In this document: piece after piece, positions 25,000 to 33,778 of the stretch | How the letters are laid out: the number at the start of each line of letters is the position of its first letter | Numbering within the stretch: the stretch's first letter is position 1 | Assembly (NCBI GenBank): GCA_036679665.1 | Contig: JAZHEJ010000043.1 | Location: 1 to 46,445, forward strand | Reading direction: 5' to 3' | DNA length: 46,445 bases | DNA from: Tethybacter castelli | GTDB taxonomy: Bacteria; Pseudomonadota; Gammaproteobacteria; Tethybacterales; Tethybacteraceae | Notes under the pieces: generated by a model | Databases searched by the model: none | What the model saw: the letters and a program-made list of their open reading frames with translations, nothing else | Told to the model about the DNA's origin: nothing | Position numbers and translations under genes: made by a program

Positions 25000-25380
25000 A
25001 TGGTTGTAATACGATTAGCTCGTTCAGGCTCTACGCATCGGCCTTTCTACCATGTTGTCGTGGCAGATCAGCGCGCCAAGCGTGATGGTAAATTCATTGA
25101 ACGTTTGGGTTATCTGAATTATTTTGCCAAAGGTGCTGACACGCCGGCTAGAATTGATCAGCAGCGATTTGATTATTGGCTAAATCAAGGAGCCGTGGTT
25201 CGTCCAAGCGTACGTAAAATTATCCGCAACCTGAAACGTAAAGCAGCTTTACCGGAAGAACAACAAAGTGAGGACAACGGTCCTGCTAGTTCCTTGGACA
25301 ATTCTGTCGAACCGGTGCAGACTTCCACGGTAGCCAAAGCTGACGAACCCGTTGCAGATGCGGGAGACAACTCTAGCTAG
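25000..25380 (+). CDS. rpsP: 30S ribosomal protein S16
   Basis: Assembly protein of the small subunit. The frame is open from 24967, but MVVIRLARSGSTHRPFYHVV aligns with the S16 N-terminus at ATG 25000, so that start is used (126 residues). Conserved features include VVADQRAKRDGKFIERLGYL and the DYWLNQGAVVRPSVRKI segment. The last 40 residues form a low-complexity acidic tail (EEQQSEDNGPASS and onward) that E. coli S16 lacks, although long S16 tails occur in other bacteria. First gene of the rpsP-rimM-trmD group. Confidence 0.95.
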   Translation: MVVIRLARSGSTHRPFYHVVVADQRAKRDGKFIERLGYLNYFAKGADTPARIDQQRFDYWLNQGAVVRPSVRKIIRNLKRKAALPEEQQSEDNGPASSLDNSVEPVQTSTVAKADEPVADAGDNSS

Positions 25381-25903
25381 CAATATTGTTGCGCGTCCCG
25401 TTGCGGAACGCATCATTCCTATTGCGCAAATAGTCGCCGTGCATGGCTTGCGTGGATGGGTTAAGCTACAGCCAGAAGTAAATTACGACGTATTAACTTT
25501 TTGTCCGGACTGGAATTTGAGGCTGGTCAAAGGCAAATGGCGACAAATCCGACCAGAGCGATGTCGGCATGCTCATACGCGGGTATTGGTCAAGTTTCCC
25601 GGTAGCGATACGCGCACCCAAGCACAACAATTAATTGGAGCTCATATTGGAATCGAAAGAAGCAAAATGCCAAAGTTGGAGGCAGAGAATTATTACTGGT
25701 GTGATCTTATCGGCTTGGAAGTGATCGGTAATGAAAATATAACGCTAGGCCGGGTGCAGAACATGCAGTCCACTCCAGCTAACGATATTATGGAAGTAGG
25801 GGATCAGGAAAATATTATGTTGATACCATTTACACCTGACTACGTAACTCGGGTGGATTTTGCGCAAGGGAAAATAATAACCAGATGGCGGGCCGAATAC
25901 TAG
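25358..25903 (+). CDS. rimM: Ribosome maturation factor RimM
   Basis: 16S rRNA processing factor that binds S19 and helps the 30S head mature. The 181-residue product has the N-terminal beta-barrel start IIPIAQIVAVHGLRGWVKLQ and the C-terminal PRC-barrel part with YYWCDLIGLEVI, GRVQNMQSTPANDIMEV, MLIPFTPDYV and the last strand ITRWRAEY. ATG at 25358 overlaps rpsP by 23 bases; a TTG two codons earlier also exists. Normal gammaproteobacterial order, followed by trmD after 31 bases. Confidence 0.93.
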   Translation: MRETTLASNIVARPVAERIIPIAQIVAVHGLRGWVKLQPEVNYDVLTFCPDWNLRLVKGKWRQIRPERCRHAHTRVLVKFPGSDTRTQAQQLIGAHIGIERSKMPKLEAENYYWCDLIGLEVIGNENITLGRVQNMQSTPANDIMEVGDQENIMLIPFTPDYVTRVDFAQGKIITRWRAEY

Positions 25904-25934
25904 CTGTCGCTGTGAACACGCGCACTGGTGCCGT

Positions 25935-26651
25935 ATGAAAATTTGTGTGGTTACATTATTCCCGGAAATGTTTGCCATTTTGCGGAGTGGAGGGGTGGTT
26001 GGCAAGGCGTTGAACTCAGAAAAAGTTCAGTTTAAATGCATTAATCCACGTGATTTTGCCACCGGAGCGCAACATCAAGTAGACGATAAGCCTTATGGGG
26101 GCGGCAATGGCATGGTCATGAAGCCAGAACCGCTAGCGAAGGCTATCGATGTCGCTCGTGACGAACTTCCGAGTGCACCGGTGCTGTGTCTATCGCCATG
26201 CGGAGTTATTTTCAACGACAATTTAGCTCGCGAACTGTCGACCGCAAGCGAGCTGATTTTTGTTGCCGGGCGTTATCAGGGCATTGATGAGCGAGTCTTT
26301 GAATCGCGTATCGACGGTTGTATTTCATTGGGTAATTTTGTTACTACCGGAGGCGAGTTGCCGTCAATGGTTGTGATTGACGCATTGTTACGCCATATAT
26401 CCGGCATAATCGGAAGCTCGGAATCTGTGGCTAATGATAGTTTTGCAACCGCCAATTGGCTAGCGCCTCCTTGTTACACCAGGCCGGCGGTTTTTGAAGG
26501 TATGCATGTGCCTAAGGTTTTACGTTCAGGCGACCATGACTCAATTTGTAAATGGCGTAGCCATCAGTCACAACAGCGCACCAAAAAATGGCAGCTCGAA
26601 CAAAACTTGGTTGGAGGAATTACGACACAACGTCGTCAGAACAACAAATGA
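25935..26651 (+). CDS. trmD: tRNA (guanine-37-N1)-methyltransferase TrmD
   Basis: SPOUT-class enzyme that methylates G37 of tRNAs with G36 to prevent +1 frameshifts. The 238-residue product begins CVVTLFPEMFAIL and shows DDKPYGGGNGMVMKPEPLA, VAGRYQGIDERV, the knotted SAM site SLGNFVTTGGELPSMVVIDA, NDSFA (which carries the catalytic Asp169 of the H. influenzae enzyme) and YTRPAVFEGMHVPKVL. The family's L-L-D-x-P-H segment just before YTRP is altered here to NWLAPPC, so the second Asp of that loop is not evident. Between rimM and rplS in the classical order, but with a 76-base gap and a candidate promoter before rplS. Confidence 0.94.
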   Translation: MKICVVTLFPEMFAILRSGGVVGKALNSEKVQFKCINPRDFATGAQHQVDDKPYGGGNGMVMKPEPLAKAIDVARDELPSAPVLCLSPCGVIFNDNLARELSTASELIFVAGRYQGIDERVFESRIDGCISLGNFVTTGGELPSMVVIDALLRHISGIIGSSESVANDSFATANWLAPPCYTRPAVFEGMHVPKVLRSGDHDSICKWRSHQSQQRTKKWQLEQNLVGGITTQRRQNNK

Positions 26652-26690
26652 TAGCTGTTAAGCTTTTTGTCAGAACATGTTACTGGCAGC

Positions 26691-26718
26691 TTGAAGTTTG
26701 GTAGGTAAATGCTAGAAT
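26691..26718 (+). promoter_or_regulatory. Candidate promoter of rplS
   Basis: TTGAAG (26691-26696), 16-base spacer, TAGAAT (26713-26718), with an upstream TG giving an extended -10 (TGCTAGAAT, 26710-26718). The expected transcription start is near 26725, at or within three bases of the possible GTG/ATG starts of rplS, so translation may be leaderless. Confidence 0.4.
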
Positions 26719-26727
26719 TGTCAGGTG

Positions 26728-27105
26728 ATGAATATCATAGCCGAATTTGAAAAAACGGAAATCGCGCGATTGTCCCGTAACGACCCTATGTTTGGGGTGG
26801 GTGACACCATTGCGGTAGCCGTAAGTGTAATTGAAGGAAAGAAAAGCCGCAATCAGGTTTTTGAAGGAACAGTTATCGCCAAGCGCAACCGTGGATTAAA
26901 CTCATCATTTATTGTTCGGAAAATTTCTGTGGGCGAAGGTGTGGACCGTACTTTTCAAACTTACTCGCCGGTTATTCAAAGTATCAAAGTTGTGCGCCAC
27001 GGAGATGTAAGCCGCGCTAAGCTGTATTATTTACGCGATCTTAGCGGCCGGGCAACCAGAATTAAAGAAAAGCTCGGCAAGAGCCGGGAAAAGAAGGCAA
27101 GTTAG
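26728..27105 (+). CDS. rplS: 50S ribosomal protein L19
   Basis: Large-subunit protein at the 30S-50S interface. The 125-residue product begins MNIIAEFEKTEIARL and shows FGVGDTIAVAVSVIEGKKSR, QVFEGTVIAKRNRGLNSSF, VRKISVGEGVDRTFQTYSPV and SRAKLYYLRDLSGRATRIKE, all typical of L19. ATG at 26728 fits the family start; the open frame also offers GTG at 26725. No Shine-Dalgarno sequence at the usual distance is seen. Confidence 0.95.
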   Translation: MNIIAEFEKTEIARLSRNDPMFGVGDTIAVAVSVIEGKKSRNQVFEGTVIAKRNRGLNSSFIVRKISVGEGVDRTFQTYSPVIQSIKVVRHGDVSRAKLYYLRDLSGRATRIKEKLGKSREKKAS

Positions 27106-27135
27106 GTTGATTTTTGCGCTATCCGGTTGATAGCG

Positions 27136-28662
27136 ATGGCTTACCAGCTAGATTCATTCATTGATATCGGAAGAGAAATCTTTCGGCAAACCGATTATGC
27201 TCGGATGTTCAACTTCGTTATCAACGAAACCACCAAGGCGATGGATGCTGAAGGCGGCACCTTATATCTATATGACGAAAACGGACATGCTTTAGAAGCT
27301 GTTGTAGTGGCCAATAAAGTTCTTAACATTGAGCATGCAATCAGCGAATTTAATCCCAGCCGCATTCGCGGATTATTTAAAGTCAAACTAAACGACGATC
27401 AGCAGATTCCGGAAAAAAGCATAAGCGGAAGTTGTTTTCGCACCAAGCAAAGGATTTTTGTTAAAGATGTGGCTACTGAAACAGAACACGATGTAAGTTC
27501 GCAAATTAAATTTGATCGCGAAAATAATTATCAAACTAAATCGTTAATCACATTTCCTTTGCTTAGCCGCAACCGTGAGGTGCTCGGAGTAGTTCAATTA
27601 GTTAATCCAGATCCTAAAAAGACATCTTCGCCTGAAATCGATGTGATTATGCTATTTGTCTCATTTATGAGTATGGCCTTGGAAAATCGCTTGTTGTTGC
27701 TAAACAGTCAGAATCTTTTACAGGCAACAATCGAAATGATATCTTCGGCGATCGACGAAAAATCAACTTCAACCGCTGGACATTGCTATCGGGTAACCGA
27801 GTTAACCATGATGTTGGCCAATGAAATGGCGGCAGATCAGACGGGTCCGTATCGCGACTTTACACCAACTAAAGAAGAATTAGATGAGTTGCGTGTAGCC
27901 GCTTTGCTACACGATGTCGGGAAAATCGCCACCTCGGATTTTGTTTTAGAAAAAAAGCGCAAACTAGAAACTGTCGTAGATAATATCGAAGCTATTCGTC
28001 TGCGTATGAAGCTTCGACGTAGCATGATACGCGTCACTCAGCTTGAACAAGCCATCCAAAACGGCCACATGGATTTGCCGGCTGAGGAGGCACACAATGA
28101 CGAAAGTGATATGCGACTACTTGAACAGCTAAATACAGGTGGCGAATCCGTAACTGCGCCGATATTGGAGCGCCTACGACAAATTGCCGATTTGAAATAT
28201 GGAGACAAAGTAGTTCTTGAAGAGCAAGACGTTGTAAATTTGTCTATTCAACGCGGAACTTTGAATTCCGAAGAGCGAAAAATTATGGAGGAGCATGCGT
28301 CGATTTCAATTCGGTTGCTCAGCAAGTTACCTTGGCCAAGTGAATTATCCGAGGTATGTGAAATCGCGGGCAAACACCATGAAAATTGCGACGGGAGCGG
28401 ATATCCGTTACAGTTAACCGCTAAACAAATGTCCCTCCGGGCACGCATTTTGTCGCTTACGGATCGTTTTGAAGGGCTGATTGCTCAAGATCGTACTTAT
28501 CGAAAACCAAAAACTTTGGATCAGGTTATGAAAATTATGGGGTTTTTCAGCTCTGAAGGAAAAATTGATTCACAATTATTTGACTTTTTTGTATCTCGGG
28601 GTGTCCATAATCAGTTTTACAAAAAGTTTATTGCAACAAAAGAAAGTAAATTGCCTTCGTAG
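27136..28662 (+). CDS. GAF/HD-GYP domain protein (putative cyclic-di-GMP phosphodiesterase)
   Basis: Signalling protein: HD-GYP domains hydrolyse cyclic di-GMP to GMP or pGpG. The product is 508 residues from ATG 27136. A GAF sensor domain lies at about 15-190 (AEGGTLYLYDENG, FPLLSRNREVLGVVQLVNP). The HD motif is in ALLHDVGKIATSDFVL near 260, and the second half carries KHHENCDGSGYP near 415 and SLTDRFEGLIAQDRTYRKP. About 155 residues separate HD and HHE, nearly 95 more than in the classic domain; the insert is helical and charged (KLETVVDNIEAIRLRMKLRR). All metal-binding motifs appear intact. No membrane segment, so it is cytoplasmic. Ligand of the GAF domain unknown. It converges on the BepA-type gene across a hairpin. 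Confidence 0.9.
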   Translation: MAYQLDSFIDIGREIFRQTDYARMFNFVINETTKAMDAEGGTLYLYDENGHALEAVVVANKVLNIEHAISEFNPSRIRGLFKVKLNDDQQIPEKSISGSCFRTKQRIFVKDVATETEHDVSSQIKFDRENNYQTKSLITFPLLSRNREVLGVVQLVNPDPKKTSSPEIDVIMLFVSFMSMALENRLLLLNSQNLLQATIEMISSAIDEKSTSTAGHCYRVTELTMMLANEMAADQTGPYRDFTPTKEELDELRVAALLHDVGKIATSDFVLEKKRKLETVVDNIEAIRLRMKLRRSMIRVTQLEQAIQNGHMDLPAEEAHNDESDMRLLEQLNTGGESVTAPILERLRQIADLKYGDKVVLEEQDVVNLSIQRGTLNSEERKIMEEHASISIRLLSKLPWPSELSEVCEIAGKHHENCDGSGYPLQLTAKQMSLRARILSLTDRFEGLIAQDRTYRKPKTLDQVMKIMGFFSSEGKIDSQLFDFFVSRGVHNQFYKKFIATKESKLPS

Positions 28663-28670
28663 CAATTTAC
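28646..28670 (-). terminator. Intrinsic terminator for the leftward protease gene (possibly bidirectional)
   Basis: GTAAATTGC (28646-28654), 7-base loop, GCAATTTAC (28662-28670): a perfect 9-bp stem between two converging genes. On the minus strand it is followed by TTTCTTTT, so it can end transcription from the bepA-like gene; on the plus strand no T-run follows. Confidence 0.6.
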
Positions 28671-28672
28671 AA

Positions 28673-30019
28673 CTATATGTCGATAGGCAAGCTTTCGAAC
28701 AACGCAATTTTATTTTCTAAAACATCTAGCCTGCCAGTCATTGTCGAAACCTCGTCTGAGTCAGCTTGAGCACGGGCAAGCTTTATCTGTTCTTTAGCCA
28801 GATTAAGTCTGCCGCCACCAAATAATGCGTAGCTCAACGCTACGCGATAACCTAACTGATCGCCAAGTTTTTCCCACAGTTTTGATTCTGCAAGTGCAAT
28901 TCGTCGATTATTGCGTATGCCATTGGGCAACCCTGCTAGTATTAATTTGCTAGCTACTAGTTTTTTACCTTCGGCCAATAACAGCAGGTGTTTTTCCAAA
29001 AGCGCCAGATGTGTGTCATCATTTTTACGGGCGGATGAAATAACATCAATAGCGGCTTGCAAGTCATTTAATTTTAGTAAAGCGTCCGCGATTGCGATTG
29101 CGATTATCCAATTGTCGCGGTACGGCTTTAGTATTTGCAGGTCGCTAAGGTTCGGTTGAGTTGACTGGATGACCGTGCCGTACACCCTAACTAGCTCAGC
29201 ATATTTTGTGGGCACCTTGCTATCTTGAGTTGTGTCCAAGTAACTACGCGCGCGTTCTTGAATTAACCAAAAGTCCAACGAAGAATCGAGTTGTTTAGTA
29301 TCAAGATCAAGCAACGAGCGGTTACGGGATTTAAGCTCCGCGATCCGATCGTTCGATGCGGGGTGGGTTCTGGCGTAATCAGGAATATCCTGTCCGGAAC
29401 TCAATCGATCTAGTAATGAGATGTAGTCCGCGAGTGTATAACCAGCTTGGCGCAGTTTATTTATTGATTGGCGATCTGCTTCGCGTTCATAGCGACGTCG
29501 TAAAGCAAATTCCTGACTTTTTTGCAAAGCGATGCTGCTATTGATAATATCAGCACTCGAAACGCCGTCACTTAGGAGGGCAACTAAAATTGATGCAACT
29601 GTAAGTCCGGATTGCGTTTTGAGTCCTTCGATCAAACGCGTAAAATGGCCTTGTTGGATATGAGAATCTTCATGCGCGAGGATTCCGGCGAGTTCTGCTT
29701 CACTTTCCACAAAATCCAGCATACCCATATTTATTGAAATGAGATTGCCCCAACTTGCGAACGCATTCGCTACCGAAGTGTTTTCAGCGAAAATAAAATT
29801 ACGACTGTTTATGGAGACTTTGTCGCCCAGGTTATTTAGATAAACCTCCATGATGGTATCATCGACATATAAGTTGCCGGCGAACCTTTTAGTCAAGGAC
29901 TGTTGGAGAATCAATAATTGCTCGTCTGAATAAGTATAAAAACTATCCGCCGGTGAGTGCTTGGTAATTACAGCTAACAACAAGCTCGCCCCAAGAAGCG
30001 CTATTGACCTTATCTTCAA
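28673..30019 (-). CDS. bepA: Periplasmic M48 zinc metalloprotease with TPR-like C-terminus (BepA/YfgC type)
   Basis: BepA-type proteases degrade or help assemble outer-membrane proteins such as LptD. The 448-residue product has a signal peptide (IALLGASLLLAVITKHSPA), the zinc motif HEDSH at residues 116-120 in GILAHEDSHIQQGHFTRL, and the third-ligand helix RRRYEREADRQSINKL near 190. ASWGNLISINMGMLD and ARTHPASNDRIAEL are also typical. The C-terminal 200 residues are helical repeats of TPR type (LAKEQIKLARAQADSDE). It diverges from moaC and converges on the HD-GYP gene. Confidence 0.9.
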   Translation of the reverse strand: MKIRSIALLGASLLLAVITKHSPADSFYTYSDEQLLILQQSLTKRFAGNLYVDDTIMEVYLNNLGDKVSINSRNFIFAENTSVANAFASWGNLISINMGMLDFVESEAELAGILAHEDSHIQQGHFTRLIEGLKTQSGLTVASILVALLSDGVSSADIINSSIALQKSQEFALRRRYEREADRQSINKLRQAGYTLADYISLLDRLSSGQDIPDYARTHPASNDRIAELKSRNRSLLDLDTKQLDSSLDFWLIQERARSYLDTTQDSKVPTKYAELVRVYGTVIQSTQPNLSDLQILKPYRDNWIIAIAIADALLKLNDLQAAIDVISSARKNDDTHLALLEKHLLLLAEGKKLVASKLILAGLPNGIRNNRRIALAESKLWEKLGDQLGYRVALSYALFGGGRLNLAKEQIKLARAQADSDEVSTMTGRLDVLENKIALFESLPIDI

Positions 30020-30066
30020 GAAATTATCCTAAACGAAACCTTATTATTACCAAGAGGCAAAAAAAG

Positions 30067-30528
30067 ATGTCAAGCACACATCTAAATAAAGACGGCACAG
30101 CGCGAATGGTGGATGTCGGCGCCAAACCGGTTACAGCCCGTTCGGCCAGTGCAACAGGAAAAATTCATCTGAATGATGTGGCACTTAAGGTTGCGATAAG
30201 CAACAACACTCCGAAAGGTTCGGTTATCGCGGTGGCAACCGTTGCCGCTATATCTGCGGCGAAACGTACTTCCGATCTGATACCGTTGTGTCATAACCTA
30301 TCGTTGGATAAGGTGGAAGTGAAGTTTGAGCTTGATGAAAAAAACAGTGCCTTAATATGCACTGCCACTGCTAAAACACATGCGCGAACAGGCGTGGAAA
30401 TGGAGGCGCTGGTTGCTGTTCATATTGGCTTGCTGACAGTTTATGATATGTGCAAGTCAATGGACCGCAAGATGAAAATGAGCGACATTCAGCTGATATC
30501 CAAAACCGGAGGTACGCATAACGTTTAG
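30067..30528 (+). CDS. moaC: Cyclic pyranopterin monophosphate synthase MoaC
   Basis: Second step of molybdenum cofactor synthesis, acting on the MoaA product. ATG at 30067 gives 153 residues and is preceded by a purine-rich AAGAGGCAAAAAAAG stretch; the open frame starts earlier (30004), but that part has no family similarity. Conserved: GTARMVDVGAKPVTARSASA, SDLIPLCHNLSLDKVEV, GVEMEALVAV, TVYDMCKSMDRKM with the catalytic Lys, and LISKTGG. It is isolated from other mo genes here. Confidence 0.93.
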   Translation: MSSTHLNKDGTARMVDVGAKPVTARSASATGKIHLNDVALKVAISNNTPKGSVIAVATVAAISAAKRTSDLIPLCHNLSLDKVEVKFELDEKNSALICTATAKTHARTGVEMEALVAVHIGLLTVYDMCKSMDRKMKMSDIQLISKTGGTHNV

Positions 30529-30534
30529 TTGCGG

Positions 30535-33081
30535 TTATTCGTTACGCAACATATTCAGCGGTGGGTTGGTAATGAGTTGTCTGGTGCTTAAGTAGCCAAG
30601 GCCGAGCACAATAAGCAAGGTTGAAGATACAATCGCCGCCGCGGTTGTCCAATCAGCTGCCCAAGCCAGATGAAGAATCAGACTGGTTACACTGTAAGAT
30701 GCGATAACCGCCACTAACAAGCCGGGCAAAACTGTTAGCACTGCGATCACTAGAAATTCTATGTTGAACAAGTTGGACAAGACTGATTGCGAAGTGCCTA
30801 GCAAGCGCAGTACTACTGAATCATGGGCCCGGCGGTGGCGCCCTTCAGCGATCGCGACTGCTAGTACCATTATGCCAGAAACTATAGCGGTCAAGGTGAT
30901 AATGTTGAGTAATATACCAACCTTGCGAAGTAGCCCGGTGGCGGATTCGACAATCGTTTCCGTGCGAATTGGAGTAACGCTCGGCGCGATGTTTACCACT
31001 TGGCGCTGAAACTGAAAATGATCGCCTTGAATCTTGCGAACCGAGCCTAGATAACCATGCGGTATTTCATCCCAAGGACCGTCAGACAAAACCATCGCAA
31101 AATTTACGTCAAAGGTTGACCAATCAATTGCGCGTAGATTGGCAACCGTCAGTTCAAAGGATTGACCGTTGATGAGAACGTCTACCTTGTCACCAATTTC
31201 CAAGCCAAAACCCTCCGCAGCTTCTGCGTCAAACGAGACTAATTGCCAATTGTTTTCTGTACCCCATGGTTCGCCTTCAGATACTTTGGAAGCTCCAGTC
31301 CATTTATTAACCTGATCATCTGTCCAAGTAATATAGCGGTCGCCTCTGATTATCCAGTCGATATCTTCAGGCGCGTCAATTTCATCAACTGACACTTTAT
31401 TAAAATGAGTGATTTTGGCGCGAAGAGTCGGAATAGCTAGAAAATCACTGTCATCAGCAAACCATTCTCCTGCTGCGGTACGAATATTTTGCTCGTCTGC
31501 AGGCTGCATTCCGGCAAAATAATAGGCGGGGGTTTCAGTGTTTAAAGTTTTAGTTAGTTGATTATTGAAATTAGCCTCAGTTAGCGCAAAAGTCAGCAAC
31601 GCACTTAAGCCGATACCCAACGAAACAGCGGCAGTACTAACTTGCACAGAGTTGCGAGCAACCAACCGCAAACCGATATTGATTGTCCGGCGACGCAATT
31701 TGATCTTATTAACAATTAAAAGCACACCGTGTGCCAATAACCTAAATAACAATAAAGCGGCTATTCCACCCGCGGTGAAATAAAGCAGAAAAATGCGGTC
31801 CGCCGAAGCTAGCAATAATAAAGCGATCAACACGCAGTTAGTGATAACCATTTCATACCAACCTGAGCGGGGTAATTTTTCTTCAACCAATGCATCGCCG
31901 CCAGAGAGCGAAAACAGCGATATCGGGCTTGCGTTACTAAAAGTATGTAGTGGCCGGATCGTAAATATCCATGCCGAAACCAGCATGATCAATAGCACCA
32001 GCGTCAGATTCAACACTGAAAAAGCAAAATCTACTTTAAAGGGTAGTTGGCTAGATAGAAAATCAACGATCAGCCATTGACAAAACATCCCAATCGGCAT
32101 TCCCGCGGCAATGCCGGCTATCACAAAAATCATAGTGACCTGCCAATAAGCAATACGAATGGTTCCGGCCGGCATTCCCAATGACCTGAGCATGGCGATG
32201 GAATTGATGCGGGTGCGCAAGAAAGTGCTCACGGTGTTACCTACGCAAATGCCCGCGATCAGCAAAGTTCCTAACGATACCAACAACAGGAGAGTCTCCA
32301 TGCGCCCAATGACGTCTTGTAATCCTGGAACAACCCGGTTGATGCCTCGTACCCGCCAGCCATTATCAGGAAAAGCAGAATTTAAATTTTCACGCCAAAC
32401 CGCGGCGTCTTGATCCCCGATGTCAACCTTTATTCGATTGGTTTTTAGAGTGCCGGGCAAATTAAGACCGGTTGCGTCAAAATGCTCAGTCGCGATTAAA
32501 ACTACCGGAGCGTTGAGCAACATAGTTGTTCTAGGATCAGGTATTCGGTCAATAATTTCAACCACCCGCAGCGTACCTTGTCCTAACTGGAAAGTGTCTC
32601 CCAAAGATAGCTGGAGCGCACCGGCCAAATCACTGGCCACGACGCTGGGGATAGCTTCGTCGGCAGGTTGCGATAGGAGGGCGCTGGAATACGCTTCGCC
32701 GCTTGTCAGAATAATTTGGCCGGACAGCGGATAGTTGTTCTCGACCACGCGCAAAATAAGCAATGAAGTATGCTCATCGGTGAATCCGGCTGCCCGCGCG
32801 GTGACCATTTTGCTGATGTGGGCGGAGTTTGACTTTAACCAGTCAATTTCATCATTGGTGAAATCTCGCGATGTCAGCCTGATTTCATAATCACCCCCCA
32901 AAATGTTGCGCGCATCCTTGGCCAAGGTGGAGCGCAACGAGTTGCCAAGCTCAAGGATGGCGGTCAGCATGGCGGTAGCGAGCAGCACTGTGAGCATGGA
33001 AAGCGCAAATGCGGATTTATTGTGTCGCAGCTCGCGCAAAGACACTAAGCTTGCCTGACGGAATGAAACTTTGTTAATCAT
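30535..33081 (-). CDS. ybbP: ABC exporter permease, YbbP type (FtsX-like, MacB class)
   Basis: Mechanotransmission-type permease that works with the adjacent YbbA-like ATPase; possible substrates are lipids or lipid-linked compounds. The 848-residue product has an N-terminal membrane helix (ALSMLTVLLATAMLTAILEL), a large periplasmic domain, and two FtsX-type membrane blocks with about ten helices in all: LLLVSLGTLLIAGICVGN near 260 and a second near the C-terminus ending in SSTLLIVLGLGYLSTRQL. ATG at 33081 overlaps the end of ybbA by eight bases and gives a short MINKVSFRQASL start; a GTG 18 bases upstream is an alternative. The tesA/ybbA/ybbP arrangement is classical. Confidence 0.92.
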   Translation of the reverse strand: MINKVSFRQASLVSLRELRHNKSAFALSMLTVLLATAMLTAILELGNSLRSTLAKDARNILGGDYEIRLTSRDFTNDEIDWLKSNSAHISKMVTARAAGFTDEHTSLLILRVVENNYPLSGQIILTSGEAYSSALLSQPADEAIPSVVASDLAGALQLSLGDTFQLGQGTLRVVEIIDRIPDPRTTMLLNAPVVLIATEHFDATGLNLPGTLKTNRIKVDIGDQDAAVWRENLNSAFPDNGWRVRGINRVVPGLQDVIGRMETLLLLVSLGTLLIAGICVGNTVSTFLRTRINSIAMLRSLGMPAGTIRIAYWQVTMIFVIAGIAAGMPIGMFCQWLIVDFLSSQLPFKVDFAFSVLNLTLVLLIMLVSAWIFTIRPLHTFSNASPISLFSLSGGDALVEEKLPRSGWYEMVITNCVLIALLLLASADRIFLLYFTAGGIAALLLFRLLAHGVLLIVNKIKLRRRTINIGLRLVARNSVQVSTAAVSLGIGLSALLTFALTEANFNNQLTKTLNTETPAYYFAGMQPADEQNIRTAAGEWFADDSDFLAIPTLRAKITHFNKVSVDEIDAPEDIDWIIRGDRYITWTDDQVNKWTGASKVSEGEPWGTENNWQLVSFDAEAAEGFGLEIGDKVDVLINGQSFELTVANLRAIDWSTFDVNFAMVLSDGPWDEIPHGYLGSVRKIQGDHFQFQRQVVNIAPSVTPIRTETIVESATGLLRKVGILLNIITLTAIVSGIMVLAVAIAEGRHRRAHDSVVLRLLGTSQSVLSNLFNIEFLVIAVLTVLPGLLVAVIASYSVTSLILHLAWAADWTTAAAIVSSTLLIVLGLGYLSTRQLITNPPLNMLRNE

Positions 33082-33778
33082 ATTTGAGTGTACCGGCACT
33101 CATCTTCGCAATCATATCCGCTTGTTCGAGTAATTTTTCGTCATGAGTAATCAATAACATGCATGAATTGGATTCGACACGCATGCGATGTAAGGTCTCC
33201 ATAACCATCTGGCTGGTGGCGTCATCGAGATTACCGGTTGGTTCATCAGCCAGAACCAAACGGGGACGAGCAACGAAAGCCCTCGCGATCGCGGTTCTTT
33301 GCTGCTCTCCGCCAGATAGCTGGTGAGGAAAATGATGAAATCGATGACCAAGCCCGACCACCTCAAGCATCGTTGCTGCGTGCTGTTCACAGTCATCTTT
33401 GTCGGCAAGCTCTAGAGGCATAGCGACATTTTCCAGTGCTGTCATTGATGGAAGCAGGTGGAAATTTTGGAAAACAATTCCGATGTTATCGCGCCTGAAA
33501 CCGGCAAGCTGTTCTTCGTCGCAACTGGTAAAATCATAATCAAGCACCTTTGCTATTCCGCTGTTTGCGCGGCGCAATCCTGCGATAATGGTCAGTAATG
33601 ATGTTTTACCTGAACCTGACGGTCCCACCAAACCGCATAGGCTTTGTTGGGGAATACGCAAGTTTACATCGTTGAGAATATGTACCGCTTCTTTGCCTTC
33701 GACTTCGAGAGAAAGATTAATTTGATCTAAATTTATCGCAGGTTCAGCTATAGAATCTTCAGCTTGATTATTATTCAT
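33074..33778 (-). CDS. ybbA: ABC transporter ATP-binding protein, YbbA type
   Basis: ATPase partner of the YbbP-like permease. The 234-residue product (start ATG 33778) has Walker A GPSGSGKT, the Q-loop IGIVFQNFHLLPSMTALENV, the signature LSGGEQQRTAIARA, Walker B LVLADEPTGNLDD and the switch His in LLITHDEKL. All are intact. The MacB/LolD-like pattern fits a tripartite exporter. It diverges from tesA with the start codons directly adjacent (33778 and 33779), so the two promoters overlap the opposite coding regions. Confidence 0.93.
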   Translation of the reverse strand: MNNNQAEDSIAEPAINLDQINLSLEVEGKEAVHILNDVNLRIPQQSLCGLVGPSGSGKTSLLTIIAGLRRANSGIAKVLDYDFTSCDEEQLAGFRRDNIGIVFQNFHLLPSMTALENVAMPLELADKDDCEQHAATMLEVVGLGHRFHHFPHQLSGGEQQRTAIARAFVARPRLVLADEPTGNLDDATSQMVMETLHRMRVESNSCMLLITHDEKLLEQADMIAKMSAGTLKYD

